A DNA stretch of 64,000 nucleotides from Lachnospiraceae bacterium (GTDB lineage: Bacteria > Bacillota > Clostridia > Lachnospirales > Lachnospiraceae), in assembly GCA_017936785.1 (NCBI GenBank), contig JAGBEV010000013.1, positions 62,001-126,000 on the forward strand, given 5' to 3'. Positions 31,719-41,825 of this stretch are shown here, one piece after another (positions within the stretch are counted from its first letter, which is position 1; every line of letters starts with the position of its first letter). The notes beneath the pieces are model-generated. The model made no database searches. It saw nothing but the letters and a program-made list of their open reading frames with translations, and was not told where the DNA came from. Position numbers and translations under genes: made by a program.

Positions 31719-32489
31719 ATGATCATCGATACCCATGCCCATTATGATGATGAGGCATTTGAGCAGGATAGAAATGAAGTATTAAAGGAATTATCTCACA
31801 AAGGAGTGGAAAAGGTTATTAACGCTGCGGCTTCCATGGACGGCTGCAGGCGTACCTTAAAACTTTCCGGTGAATACGATTTTGTCTATGGCATGTTAGG
31901 CGTACACCCTGATGATGTGGGAGATCTTACAGAAAAGGATATGGATTTTATCAGGGAGAATGCGGGAAATCCCAAGATTGTGGCAATCGGGGAGATCGGG
32001 TTGGATTATCATTGGGATGTAGCGCCCAGAGAAGTGCAGAAGCATTGGTTTTTGCGGCAGATCCAAATAGCAAAGGAAACAGGGCTTCCCATTTGTGTCC
32101 ATTCCAGGGATGCTGTAGCGGATACTTTAGCTGTTTTGAAGGAAGGAAAAGCCCAGGAAGCAGGAGGTGTCATTCATTGCTATTCCTATAGTGCGGAGCT
32201 TGCAAAGGAATATCTTGCTATGGGCTTTTATTTTGGTATTGGAGGAGTTGTTACTTTCAAAAACGGCAGAAAATGCAAAGAAGTTGTAGAAATGCTACCT
32301 ATGGATAAAATTCTTCTGGAGACTGATGCTCCCTACCTTGCGCCGGAGCCCTTTCGGGGTAAAAGAAATGAATCCTCTTATTTATCTTATGTGGCAAAGG
32401 AAATTGCTTCTATTAAAAATATTTCTGAGGAAGAGGTCATTTCCCGGACAACAGAAAATGCCCATAGATTATATTTTAAGTTAAAATAA
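31719..32489 (+). CDS. tatD: TatD family metal-dependent hydrolase (DNase)
   Basis: This 256-residue TIM-barrel hydrolase has the metal-binding IDTHAHYDD at the start, IGEIGLDYHWD (about residues 90-100), VHSRDA (about 127-132) and ILLETDAPYLAP (about 200-211), the full set of family metal ligands. TatD proteins are 3'-5' DNases or related hydrolases active on DNA or small substrates. It comes before ksgA, an arrangement common in Firmicutes, in a conserved block after tRNA-Lys. Confidence 0.95.
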   Translation: MIIDTHAHYDDEAFEQDRNEVLKELSHKGVEKVINAAASMDGCRRTLKLSGEYDFVYGMLGVHPDDVGDLTEKDMDFIRENAGNPKIVAIGEIGLDYHWDVAPREVQKHWFLRQIQIAKETGLPICVHSRDAVADTLAVLKEGKAQEAGGVIHCYSYSAELAKEYLAMGFYFGIGGVVTFKNGRKCKEVVEMLPMDKILLETDAPYLAPEPFRGKRNESSYLSYVAKEIASIKNISEEEVISRTTENAHRLYFKLK

Positions 32490-32583
32490 AAGACTACTAT
32501 ATAAAAACTTTTATGAAAAATAACAGTCGACAAATCCTGTAGTGAAAACTTGCCGGTAAATTCCGGAAATGAAAAGGAGTATC

Positions 32584-33441
32584 ATGGCAACATTAGGAAT
32601 TCCATCAAATACCATTGCTGTATTGCAAAAATACGGTTTCAATTTTCAAAAGAAATACGGACAGAATTTTCTCATTGATCCCCATGTATTGGAAAAGATT
32701 ATCCATGCATCGGAAATCGGAGAAGATGATTGTGTTCTGGAAATCGGACCGGGAATCGGGACTATGACCCAATATCTGGCAGAAAATGCCAAAAAGGTCA
32801 TTGCAGTGGAAATAGACGATCATCTGATTCCCATTCTAAAGGATACCTTGTCCGCATATGATAATATAACAGTAATTCATGATGACATATTAAAGGTGGA
32901 TGTGCAGAAACTTTGCGATACTTATAATGAAGGAAACCCCATTAAAGTAGTGGCAAATCTTCCCTATTATATTACCACACCTATTATCATGGGGCTTTTT
33001 GAAAGCCACGTTCCACTTTCTTCCATTACGATCATGGTGCAGAAAGAAGTTGCTGACAGAATGCAGGTGGGACCGGGGACCAAGGATTATGGTGCGCTGT
33101 CTCTGGCAGTACAGTATTATGCAAAGCCGGAGATCGTAGCTAATGTGCCGCCTAATTGTTTTATTCCCAGACCCAATGTGGGAAGCGCTGTGATTCGGCT
33201 GACCCGTTATGAAAAGCCACCTGTGGAAACGGAAGACGAAAAAAGAATGTTCGGGATCATTCGGGCAGCGTTTAATCAGAGAAGAAAGACTCTGGTAAAT
33301 GCCTTGTCCAATGCAGGGATATATAACATTACAAAAGAAAAGACCGTTCAGGCATTAAATGAAATGGGGCTTTCTCCTGCTATTCGGGGGGAGGCGCTGA
33401 CTCTGGAGCAATTTGCAGAGCTTTCAGACCGGTTAGGATAA
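32584..33441 (+). CDS. rsmA: 16S rRNA dimethyladenosine transferase
   Basis: Also called KsgA, this 285-residue enzyme dimethylates two adjacent adenines near the 3' end of 16S rRNA during 30S assembly. Motifs: KKYGQNFLIDPHVL, VLEIGPGIGTMTQYLA (SAM binding), VANLPYYITTPIIM (the NLPY active-site motif) and PRPNVGSAVIRL. ATG 32584 is chosen because AAAGGAG lies just ahead; a further in-frame ATG at 32569 would place that site inside the gene. It ends before a strong terminator. Confidence 0.96.
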   Translation: MATLGIPSNTIAVLQKYGFNFQKKYGQNFLIDPHVLEKIIHASEIGEDDCVLEIGPGIGTMTQYLAENAKKVIAVEIDDHLIPILKDTLSAYDNITVIHDDILKVDVQKLCDTYNEGNPIKVVANLPYYITTPIIMGLFESHVPLSSITIMVQKEVADRMQVGPGTKDYGALSLAVQYYAKPEIVANVPPNCFIPRPNVGSAVIRLTRYEKPPVETEDEKRMFGIIRAAFNQRRKTLVNALSNAGIYNITKEKTVQALNEMGLSPAIRGEALTLEQFAELSDRLG

Positions 33442-33467
33442 CATTTTGTTTGGACAGGTTAAAGAAG

Positions 33468-33506
33468 GAATACGCATAAATTTCTATATTTATGCGTTAT
33501 TCTTTT
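33468..33506 (+). terminator. Terminator after rsmA
   Basis: GAATACGCATAAAT pairs with ATTTATGCGTTATTC (one bulge) around TTCTAT-type loop, followed by TTTT. The next promoter's -35 box starts at its last bases. Confidence 0.85.
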
Positions 33507-33533
33507 GACATCAAAATACACCTATGATACACT
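33505..33533 (+). promoter_or_regulatory. Promoter of the TPR/acidic protein gene
   Basis: TTGACA at 33505-33510, 17 bases, then TACACT at 33528-33533. Transcripts would start near 33540, which rules out longer upstream starts for the gene. Confidence 0.65.
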
Positions 33534-33609
33534 GATATTTAGTAAGAAAATAGGGGTATTGTGTAAAAAAATACCATATCATGTATGCAAGCAGTTTGAG
33601 GTGAGTCAC

Positions 33610-36600
33610 TTGGATAAGTATGAATACCGGGTTCGCGCTGAGGAGATCAATGCGCTGATCGAAAAGAGAGAATATGCTGAGGCAGTAAAAATAGCGGATA
33701 CCATTGACTGGAGAAGAGTAAAGAGTGTCACCATGCTCTGTAAGGTCAGTGAATTATATAAAATGAACCGCCGTTATGAGGACAGTAAGGAGATTTTGTT
33801 GCTGGCTTATGACCGTCAGCCCGGCTCCAGAAAGATCGTATATTCCTTATGCGAATTATGTATCAAACTGGAGGAGCTGGTTCAGGCGATAGAATATTAC
33901 AAGGAATTTGTACAGATTGCGCCCAGAGATACAGGACGTTTCATTTTGCAATACAGATTGTATGAGGCACAGGATGTAAGCCTTGAGGAGCGCATTGCCG
34001 TTCTTGAGGAATACAAAAAACGGGATTACAGGGAGAAATGGGCTTATGAGCTGGCTTATCTTTATCACAGGATAGGACTTGCTACCAGATGTGTAGAAGA
34101 ATGTGATGAATTGATCCTCTGGTTTGGAGAAGGAAAATATGTTATCAAGGCAATGGAATTAAAAATGCTCCATGTGCCTTTAACTCCCACCCAGCAGGAA
34201 AAATATGACAAGAGATTCCAGACCAGTGCAAATGCGTACGTGGTAAATACAACGGAAACAGAACAGCCCCAGAAAGAGGAAAAAGCCGGAGAGTCATCAG
34301 ATGCAAAAGAACAGGGACAGACAGTAACTACGGATACTATTCCCTCCATGCCGATTCAGATCAAGTCGGTGGAGGTTTCCAATGCGCCTACAATGCGGAT
34401 TCCTTCCAAGGATGTAAATGAGGAAGTGGAAGCTGCAGAGGATCAGGACGGACAGGCTGCAGATGCGGAATCCGTTACCATCGATATGCCGGAAATCCCT
34501 CTTGCAGAAACTCCCGATGATCTGGATATCCATGTAAAAACATTGGATATGGGAGAATATAATACCATCAATCTTCAAAAAGAGCTGGCAAAAAACCTTG
34601 CCAAGATCATGGAACAGGAAGATATGGAAGCTACAGATGCCACAAAGGCATTGCCAATAGATTCTATTAACGATCTGGCTCAACAGGAGGCTGTTGAAGA
34701 GGAACAGCCGGAGGAAGCTGTAAAAGAGGATATGCCCAAATCTTCCATGGATCTGGCAGTTACAAAAGAGGTTGTCAGTCAGGTGGTAAAAGCCTTGGGA
34801 ACCGAAGAGCAGGAGCCCATTACAGAAGAAGATTTGTTAAATTCCCTAAGCGGACAAAATGAACCGGAGATTTTGCCGGAAGAAGAAATTACTTCAGAAG
34901 AAACATCGGAAGAGGAAGAACCTGTTGAAGAAATTCAGCAGGCAGGAGTTGAAGTAACAGAGATAGAAGAAGCTGTCAGAGATGAAGAAATAACAGAAGA
35001 GGAAACAGCAGAAGAAGAAATTGTAGAAGAAACTGCAATAGAGGAAAATATAATAGAGGAAAATGCTGTAGAAGAGGAAGCCCAGGAAGTTTCCCCGGAG
35101 CCTGCTGTGGAAGAATTAAGTGCTGCAGAAGCTGTGGAAGAGGAAATGGTGGATGAGCAGATTACCGGACAGCTCAGCTTTGAAGACATTATGGCTGAAT
35201 GGGAAGAAACCAAAAAAGCCAATGAAGCAAAGCATTTGGAAGAAATGAGACGTAAGGTGTTGGAGCAGACTGGTCCTATGTTCAAGGATTTTGACGCAGC
35301 CGCAAAAGCCAGCGTACAGGCTGATCTGGATCTGATCGCACCTACTTTAGATGTATTTCCCGGTCAGACTGATCTGGAGGAAGAACCTGCTATTGCTGAA
35401 CTGCCTGAAGATGATCTTACAGAAGAGTCCGCAGAAGGTTTTGAAGAGGAACTTCCCTTACATGAAGAATTTGCAGTTGAACCGGAAGAAGAGTCCGTTG
35501 TAGAAAACAGTGATGAAGCAGAAGAATTAGAAGATATAGAAGATATAGGAGAAACTTCCGTGGAACCTGTGCCAGAAGAAGTTACAGAAGTTCCGGCTGC
35601 AGAATCTCAGGAGCCGGAGTTTAATCCTACTATATTTAATACTGCTGAAATCAATGGCTTGGAAGAAAAGTTAGTTTCTTCTTTATTTGAAGAGGAAGAA
35701 AATGCCCAAGAGGAATTCGTTGATGAAGTGGAAGAGCTGGAGGAAATTGAAGATATTTCCGCTGTGGAAATTCAGCAGCCGGAACAATCTTTTGAGGAAA
35801 ATCCTGTGGCAGAAGAAGTTCAGAAGCCGGGTTCCCATACAGAAGAATTTGACAAGTCTCTTGAAAAGCTTGTACTGGAAGCATTAGCGGATACGGAAAA
35901 AAGAGAAATCAATGTGCCTAAGGGAGATACAGGATTCATTATTACTGATTTGACCGAAGTAGAAAAAGAAACACCTCAGGTACAGATTCCTGTTGAAAAG
36001 GAGCCAGTATCACAAGCAAAGCCTATTCCTGTCAGAAGAACTCTTACCAGGGATGAAAAGGAAATGTTCGGCTCCATTGCCCAGACAAAACAGGTACAGG
36101 AAGAAGTGGCAAATGCCATTGATAATATCAGTTTAAATCCCTGTATCGGAAATGTTCTGGTAACAGGAGAAAAAGGAACAGGGACCTTAACAGTGGCAAA
36201 GAACCTCATAAAAGTTCTTTCTGTAAATGATGATGCTTTTTCCGGAAAGGTTGCCAAGATTACAGGCGAGTTGTTAAATAATAAGAGCATAGATGAGACA
36301 TTGAACAGTCTTGATAATGGAGCTCTGATCGTAGAGCAGGCAGGCAGACTTGATGACATGGCATTGCTCGCTTTAAGTGAATATTTAAAGAAAAAGAAAG
36401 ACAATGGTATTCTGATCATCCTGGAGGATACGAAAAAGGAACTGGACAATTTATTGACCAAAGGAAATATGCCTAAACAGTTCTTTGATCTTCGAATCGA
36501 TATAGCCGCATTGGACAACGACGGATTGGTAAATTACGGAAAAGAATATGCCAATGAACAGGAATATTCCATTGATGACATGGGTGTACTTGCCTTATAT

Positions 36601-36786
36601 ACAAGAATTTCCGAGATGCAGACCAATGAACATGCAGTAACTGTAGATGAGGTAAAAGAGCTTGTGGACGAAGCTATCCGCAATGCAGAAAAGAAGAACA
36701 TTTCTCATTTTATGGATGTATTGTTTGCAAAGAGATATGATGACGAAGATATGATTGTGTTAAGGGAAAAAGATTTTTTAAAATAA
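33610..36786 (+). CDS. Large acidic protein with N-terminal TPR-like region and C-terminal AAA-like domain
   Basis: I place the start at TTG 33610, after GAGGTG, giving 1058 residues. Residues about 1-210 are helical TPR-like repeats (INALIEKREYAEAVKIAD, LYKMNRRYEDSKEILLLAY). About 220-770 is a very acidic, low-complexity linker of Glu/Ala/Val/Thr. About 800-1058 resembles CbbX-type AAA+ ATPases (KEMFGSIAQTKQVQEEVANAI, NVLVTGEKGTGTLTVAKNL, NGALIVEQAGRL), but the Walker A is GEKGTGT with no GK(S/T), and the Walker B acid is shifted, so ATP hydrolysis is doubtful. A scaffold role is likely; the family is not one with known function. It has its own promoter and is followed by glgB. Confidence 0.7.
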   Translation: MDKYEYRVRAEEINALIEKREYAEAVKIADTIDWRRVKSVTMLCKVSELYKMNRRYEDSKEILLLAYDRQPGSRKIVYSLCELCIKLEELVQAIEYYKEFVQIAPRDTGRFILQYRLYEAQDVSLEERIAVLEEYKKRDYREKWAYELAYLYHRIGLATRCVEECDELILWFGEGKYVIKAMELKMLHVPLTPTQQEKYDKRFQTSANAYVVNTTETEQPQKEEKAGESSDAKEQGQTVTTDTIPSMPIQIKSVEVSNAPTMRIPSKDVNEEVEAAEDQDGQAADAESVTIDMPEIPLAETPDDLDIHVKTLDMGEYNTINLQKELAKNLAKIMEQEDMEATDATKALPIDSINDLAQQEAVEEEQPEEAVKEDMPKSSMDLAVTKEVVSQVVKALGTEEQEPITEEDLLNSLSGQNEPEILPEEEITSEETSEEEEPVEEIQQAGVEVTEIEEAVRDEEITEEETAEEEIVEETAIEENIIEENAVEEEAQEVSPEPAVEELSAAEAVEEEMVDEQITGQLSFEDIMAEWEETKKANEAKHLEEMRRKVLEQTGPMFKDFDAAAKASVQADLDLIAPTLDVFPGQTDLEEEPAIAELPEDDLTEESAEGFEEELPLHEEFAVEPEEESVVENSDEAEELEDIEDIGETSVEPVPEEVTEVPAAESQEPEFNPTIFNTAEINGLEEKLVSSLFEEEENAQEEFVDEVEELEEIEDISAVEIQQPEQSFEENPVAEEVQKPGSHTEEFDKSLEKLVLEALADTEKREINVPKGDTGFIITDLTEVEKETPQVQIPVEKEPVSQAKPIPVRRTLTRDEKEMFGSIAQTKQVQEEVANAIDNISLNPCIGNVLVTGEKGTGTLTVAKNLIKVLSVNDDAFSGKVAKITGELLNNKSIDETLNSLDNGALIVEQAGRLDDMALLALSEYLKKKKDNGILIILEDTKKELDNLLTKGNMPKQFFDLRIDIAALDNDGLVNYGKEYANEQEYSIDDMGVLALYTRISEMQTNEHAVTVDEVKELVDEAIRNAEKKNISHFMDVLFAKRYDDEDMIVLREKDFLK

Positions 36787-36806
36787 AAGAGGGAAGGGAT
36801 TAAATA

Positions 36807-38720
36807 ATGGTAAAAAACAATGAGATAAATCCGCTTTTTATTACAGAAGCTGATCAGTATGTATTTGCCCAGGGTTCTCATTATGAGATTTTTAACAAAA
36901 TGGGAGCGCATAAAACAGTTGTAGATGGTGTGGAAGGTGTTTATTTTGCAGTGTGGGCACCTAATGCACAGTATGTAAATGTGGCAGGCTCCTTTAATGA
37001 CTGGGACATTTATGAATATAATATGGGGCGTCTTGGAGAAGGCGGGATTTTTGCTCTCTTCGTACCGGGAGTAAAAGAAGATGATATGTATAAATTTGTT
37101 ATTACCACGCCTTCAGGCGAGAAGATCTATAAGGCAGATCCCTATGGCAATTATATGGAGCTGCGTCCCGGCAATGCATCCAAGGTCACGGATCTGACAG
37201 GATTTAAATGGACTGACAGTGTCTGGATGGATGCAAAGAGTACAAAAGACTGGCAGAAAGAGCCTATTGCTATTTATGAATGTCATATCGGTTCCTGGAT
37301 GAGACATCCGGAGGAAGATGCAAAGGGCTTTTACAATTACCGGGAATTTGCAGACCGGATCGTAGAATATCTGAAAGAGATGAAATATACCCATGTGGAG
37401 CTGATGGGAATTGCAGAACATCCTTTTGATGGCTCCTGGGGATATCAGGTCACAGGCTATTATGCACCTACCTCCCGTTATGGAACACCCAAGGATTTTA
37501 TGTATCTGGTAAATACCCTTCATAAAAATAAAATCGGTGTTATTTTGGACTGGGTACCTGCCCATTTTCCGAGAGATGCCTTTGGCCTTGCGGAGTTTGA
37601 CGGCACATGCCTTTATGAACATCCCGATCCCAGAAGGGGCGAGCATCCCGACTGGGGAACTAAAATTTTTAATTATGCAAAAAATGAAGTGCGCAATTTC
37701 CTCATTGCCAATGCCATGTTCTGGATTGATAAGTTTCATGTAGATGGTCTGAGGGTTGACGCAGTTGCTTCCATGCTCTATTTAGACTATGGGAAAAAGG
37801 ATGGAGAGTGGCTTCCCAATGAATACGGCAATAACAAAAATCTGGATGCCATTGAATTTTTCCGCCATTTGAACAGCGCAATGCAGAAACGTTTTCCGGG
37901 AACCATGATGATCGCCGAGGAATCCACGGCATGGCCTATGGTAACAGGCGATGTAAAGGAAGGCGGTCTGGGCTTTACTTTTAAATGGAATATGGGATGG
38001 ATGCATGATTTCTGTGAATATATGAAGTTAGATCCCCTGTTCCGCAAGGACAACCATTACAAGATGACCTTTGCCATGAGCTATAACAACAGCGAAAATT
38101 ATATTCTGCCTTTATCTCATGATGAGGTAGTGCATTTAAAATGCTCCATGCTGAAAAAGATGCCGGGCTTTTATGTGGATAAATTTGCCAATCTGAGAGT
38201 GGGTTATACTTATATGTTTACCCATTCAGGCAAAAAGCTGTTATTTATGGGACAGGAATTTGCTCAGGATAATGAATGGAATGAGGAAAAGGAACTGGAT
38301 TGGAGCCTGTTATCCGATGATCTTCACAGCTCCATGAAATATTATGTTTCCAAATTGCTGGAACTCTACCGCAAATATCCCTGCCTGTATGAAATCGATA
38401 ATGACTGGGGCGGCTTTGAGTGGATGAATGCCGATGATACGGAAAACAGCACCTACAGCTATGTGAGAAAGGCATCTAACGGCAGGAACAATCTGTTGGT
38501 AGTATTAAATATGACACCCATGGAAAGAAAAGGTTTTACTGTTGGTGTTCCTAAAAAGAAAAAATATAAATTATTGTTAAATTCCGATGATACCTGCTTT
38601 GGTGGAAACGGAGGAGAAATCCCCAAAGAAATTACGGCAAAAGTTAAGGAAACAGATGGAAAGCCATATTCTCTTACTTTTGACCTTCCTCCATACGGAG
38701 CAGCGGTCTTCCAGTTCTGA
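36807..38720 (+). CDS. glgB: 1,4-alpha-glucan branching enzyme
   Basis: This 637-residue enzyme makes alpha-1,6 branches in glycogen. An N-terminal CBM48 domain (VYFAVWAPNAQYVNVAGSFNDW) precedes the GH13 barrel: VILDWVPAHFPRDAFGLAEF, DGLRVDAVASML with the nucleophile Asp, MMIAEESTAWPMVTG with the acid Glu, and LPLSHDEVVHLK. A C-terminal beta domain closes the protein. Length is normal. No other glycogen genes are adjacent; it lies between the TPR/acidic gene and the flagellar group. Confidence 0.95.
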   Translation: MVKNNEINPLFITEADQYVFAQGSHYEIFNKMGAHKTVVDGVEGVYFAVWAPNAQYVNVAGSFNDWDIYEYNMGRLGEGGIFALFVPGVKEDDMYKFVITTPSGEKIYKADPYGNYMELRPGNASKVTDLTGFKWTDSVWMDAKSTKDWQKEPIAIYECHIGSWMRHPEEDAKGFYNYREFADRIVEYLKEMKYTHVELMGIAEHPFDGSWGYQVTGYYAPTSRYGTPKDFMYLVNTLHKNKIGVILDWVPAHFPRDAFGLAEFDGTCLYEHPDPRRGEHPDWGTKIFNYAKNEVRNFLIANAMFWIDKFHVDGLRVDAVASMLYLDYGKKDGEWLPNEYGNNKNLDAIEFFRHLNSAMQKRFPGTMMIAEESTAWPMVTGDVKEGGLGFTFKWNMGWMHDFCEYMKLDPLFRKDNHYKMTFAMSYNNSENYILPLSHDEVVHLKCSMLKKMPGFYVDKFANLRVGYTYMFTHSGKKLLFMGQEFAQDNEWNEEKELDWSLLSDDLHSSMKYYVSKLLELYRKYPCLYEIDNDWGGFEWMNADDTENSTYSYVRKASNGRNNLLVVLNMTPMERKGFTVGVPKKKKYKLLLNSDDTCFGGNGGEIPKEITAKVKETDGKPYSLTFDLPPYGAAVFQF

Positions 38721-38729
38721 TAAAAAGGT

Positions 38730-38756
38730 TAATGGAAACTTTAAAAATGCCGAAAT
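38730..38756 (+). promoter_or_regulatory. Sigma-28 (SigD/FliA)-type flagellar promoter
   Basis: TAAT at 38730-38733, 15 bases, GCCGAAAT at 38749-38756, close to the flagellar consensus TAAA-N15-GCCGATAT. It lies 70 bases ahead of the DUF6240 gene, which is followed by flagellin and fliS. Confidence 0.75.
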
Positions 38757-38825
38757 ATAGGGTGAATGCATTTTGCATTTGCCCTTTTTGTATAAACAAT
38801 TTGCTTGATTGCGGAGGATGTAAAT

Positions 38826-41825
38826 ATGAGCATAACAGTAAATCAGGTTGAACAATATAAAGAAAATGCCGGGATAAAGGGAAATTACGAAAGCCATGGC
38901 GGAAATCATAAGAATGTAAAGGATTCTGCTTCTGTCTCAGCCGGTTTTCTTTGGGATAATTCTTCTTCGGTTGTAGGAAATCAGGCATATCGGGAAAACA
39001 AAGGCAAGTCAGGAAATCTTTTAGATGAAGTTTCTGCTTATGATGCCAAAAACAGCAAAAATTATATGGTTGTCATGTCCAATACCCTTTCTGATGAGGA
39101 TTACAAAAAGCTTCAGGAAAATGGGGGAAATCCCGGAGATTATGAACCGGGAGAAATGGTAACTGTTATTGATGAGATCAAGGTGACCCTTGCACAGGCA
39201 GGAGTACATATTGCAGGATATACAGATGATCTGGATACGGATGCGGTTAAGGAAATGACAGGAAGCGATGCTTATGCTGTTGCCATTGCCCATGCCCTGG
39301 AATCCAAAAATCTGCCTTTTACGGAAAAGAATATAAAGGATTGTTATCAGGAGATGGAAAAAGCCGCTCATCTGACAGAGCTTTCCGACGGAGCAAAAAA
39401 GTATTTGTTGGAAAACGGATTAGAACCCACCATCGATTCCATGTATAAAGCCTCTTATGCAGGAGCGAAAGATCCCGGGGCGCAGCCGGCAGGTTATTTC
39501 GGAGCCGGAACAGAAGGCTATCTGGCGAAAAAAGGCACCGCAGAAGATCTGTCGGCTATGGAAGAACAGATAAAAAAGGTGATCATCAATGGTGGATTGG
39601 AAGCCGATGAAACAAACATGTCCAATGCCCGCTGGCTTTTGGAAAAAGGACTGCCTCTGACGGAAGAAAATCTGTTCCGCCTGCAGCAGATCAACGATCT
39701 TTCTTTTCCCATGGAGCCGGAAGCAGCTGCATTAGCAGCCGCAGATGCCATATCCGTAGGACTTTCCGCAAAAGAAGCCAATCCTTCCATGGGAGATGGC
39801 TATCAAAATGAAAATAAAGGTTATATTCAAAAAGCCCGGGAGATCAGTGATAAAACAAAGACTTTAACAGAAAAAGATCTGGCAGATGCTGTCAGAAACG
39901 GAAAATCCCTGACACTGTTTCAATTATTCCAAATCAGCAACAGGGGAGCATCCACAGAAGAAAATCACGATCAAAAGATTCCCGGGGATATACAGCAGGA
40001 TACCCGGTGGATCAGTGCTAAAAGGCAGCTGTTGGAAATTCAGCTTCATATGAGTGCCCAGGCAAACCTAAAGCTGATGAAGCAGGGAATACATATTGAG
40101 CTGGAGCCTTTTGACAGATTATTAAAGATGTTGGAACAGGAAGAAAGTATTTTCCATTCCACTGAACTTGCCCGGGTAAATGAGCGAGCAGAAGAGATCA
40201 AATCCATGCCTGCTGCCACTATAGGCATTTCCGTACAGGAAGCCTGGATGGCAAGGGGAATCTTTACACTTGATAAAGTTTACGAAACGGGAAATTCTCT
40301 TGCAAGGACCTATGCCAGAGCAGGGGAGAGCTATGAAGCCCTGATGACTGCGCCCAGAGCAGATCTGGGTGATTCCATCAAAGAAGCTTTCCGCAATATT
40401 GATGAGCTTTTGGAAGAAGCCTCTATGGAAGTGACCGAAGATAACAGAAGAGCTGTACGTATTCTTGGCTATAACCATATGGAGATCACCAAAGAAAACA
40501 TGGATGCCGTTAAGGAAGCAGATGCTATGTTAAACAGAGTGCTTTCCAGGCTGACTCCGGAAAAAACATTACAGATGATCCGTGAAGGTGTTAATCCCAT
40601 GGAAATGAATCTGGATGCTTTAGCCGATTATTTGTCCGAAGATATGCGGGGAACGGCAGAAATTGAAAAATACAGCAGATATCTGTATCGTCTGGAACAA
40701 AATAAAGAGATCACTTCAGAGGAGAAAGAGGCTTATATCGGAATTTACCGCCTTTTAAGACAGATAGAAAAAGGCGATGGAGCGGCTATCGGAACCGTGG
40801 TTTCCAATAAGCAGGAACTAAATCTGGAAAATCTTTTAAGCGCTGTCAGAACCCGCAAAAAGGGCTATGTAGATGCTAAGGTTGATGATGCTTTCGGTTT
40901 GTTAGCGGATATGGAAAAGAACGGAACATCCATTTCGGATCAGATTTTAAATTATTATCAGCAAAAGGCAGGAAAACTGGCAGATGATCTGGGAAGCAGT
41001 GCAGAGGAGCCGGACAGATCCTTTGTCTATGATGAAATAGAGCAGTTGCGCAGTATGGGAGCGGTTTCTGAGGAGCATTTCAGTGCGCTTTTGGAAGATG
41101 GCATTCCTGTTACGGCAAATAATATACTGGCACAGGAAGCGCTGGTCTCCCAGGGAAATTTATTTGCAGATCTGGTTAAGATGGCAAAAGCGGAAGGCAG
41201 GGAAGACAGCTTTTCCTGCAGGCTGGAAAAAATAAAGGATGCCATGGATGAAGGAGAAGAAGCAGTAAAAGAGGCATATGAGGATATGACCAAAGAAGCC
41301 GCAGAAACTGTAAAAAGACAGGCGGGAGAAAGCGGCAGCTATATCGATGTGAGATCCATGGCAGTTTATGCCAGACAGATCGGGCTTTTAAGCAGCCATG
41401 CCAAAGAGGAAAATTATTATGTGCCTATGCAGTTATCTGATGACTGGACGATAGTTCATGTGCAGATCCTCAGCGGAAGCGGTCAGGGGAAGGTTTCTGT
41501 GGAATATCGGGGAAATGCAGAAGGTGAGGGCAAAGCAGGAGCTACATTTGTAGTAAAAGAAGACCGCATAGAGGGTCTTATCGGAGCAGCCCGGGAAGAA
41601 GATGTGGATAAATATTCGGAAATTGCCGGAAAATGTGCAGAAGAAATACTTGTGAAAACCGGAAAAGAAGCCGATATAACTTGTATACATAGTGAAACAA
41701 TGAATCTGGATGCTTTTATGGCAGCAGGTGCAAAGGAAAAACATGCCTCTGCCAAAATGCTGTATCAGGTGGCAAAAGCATTTATTCATATAATGGAACA
41801 GGAGGTTACAACAAATGAGAGTTAA
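38826..41825 (+). CDS. DUF6240-type protein, flagellum-associated
   Basis: This 999-residue soluble protein, starting at ATG 38826 after GGAGG, is mostly helical with repeated phrases such as LTEENLFRLQQINDLSFP, GIPVTANNILAQEAL and GLEPTIDSMYKAS, which look like tandem units of about 50-60 residues built around 'L...G.p.t..N'. This pattern matches large proteins annotated DUF6240 in Clostridia. The C-terminal 150 residues are a different domain (IVHVQILSGSGQGKVSVEY). It lacks a signal peptide. A sigma-28-type promoter drives it and its end overlaps flagellin, so a role in flagellar assembly or export is likely, but none is established. Confidence 0.75.
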   Translation: MSITVNQVEQYKENAGIKGNYESHGGNHKNVKDSASVSAGFLWDNSSSVVGNQAYRENKGKSGNLLDEVSAYDAKNSKNYMVVMSNTLSDEDYKKLQENGGNPGDYEPGEMVTVIDEIKVTLAQAGVHIAGYTDDLDTDAVKEMTGSDAYAVAIAHALESKNLPFTEKNIKDCYQEMEKAAHLTELSDGAKKYLLENGLEPTIDSMYKASYAGAKDPGAQPAGYFGAGTEGYLAKKGTAEDLSAMEEQIKKVIINGGLEADETNMSNARWLLEKGLPLTEENLFRLQQINDLSFPMEPEAAALAAADAISVGLSAKEANPSMGDGYQNENKGYIQKAREISDKTKTLTEKDLADAVRNGKSLTLFQLFQISNRGASTEENHDQKIPGDIQQDTRWISAKRQLLEIQLHMSAQANLKLMKQGIHIELEPFDRLLKMLEQEESIFHSTELARVNERAEEIKSMPAATIGISVQEAWMARGIFTLDKVYETGNSLARTYARAGESYEALMTAPRADLGDSIKEAFRNIDELLEEASMEVTEDNRRAVRILGYNHMEITKENMDAVKEADAMLNRVLSRLTPEKTLQMIREGVNPMEMNLDALADYLSEDMRGTAEIEKYSRYLYRLEQNKEITSEEKEAYIGIYRLLRQIEKGDGAAIGTVVSNKQELNLENLLSAVRTRKKGYVDAKVDDAFGLLADMEKNGTSISDQILNYYQQKAGKLADDLGSSAEEPDRSFVYDEIEQLRSMGAVSEEHFSALLEDGIPVTANNILAQEALVSQGNLFADLVKMAKAEGREDSFSCRLEKIKDAMDEGEEAVKEAYEDMTKEAAETVKRQAGESGSYIDVRSMAVYARQIGLLSSHAKEENYYVPMQLSDDWTIVHVQILSGSGQGKVSVEYRGNAEGEGKAGATFVVKEDRIEGLIGAAREEDVDKYSEIAGKCAEEILVKTGKEADITCIHSETMNLDAFMAAGAKEKHASAKMLYQVAKAFIHIMEQEVTTNES

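Noticed and set aside
33505-33609. Longer start for the TPR/acidic protein
   Set aside because: It would begin at the -35 box of the gene's own promoter, inside the preceding terminator.
34935-35285. Reverse-strand Ser-rich reading frame opposite the acidic linker
   Set aside because: It is the mirror of a Glu-rich repeat region, with no binding site or recognisable protein.
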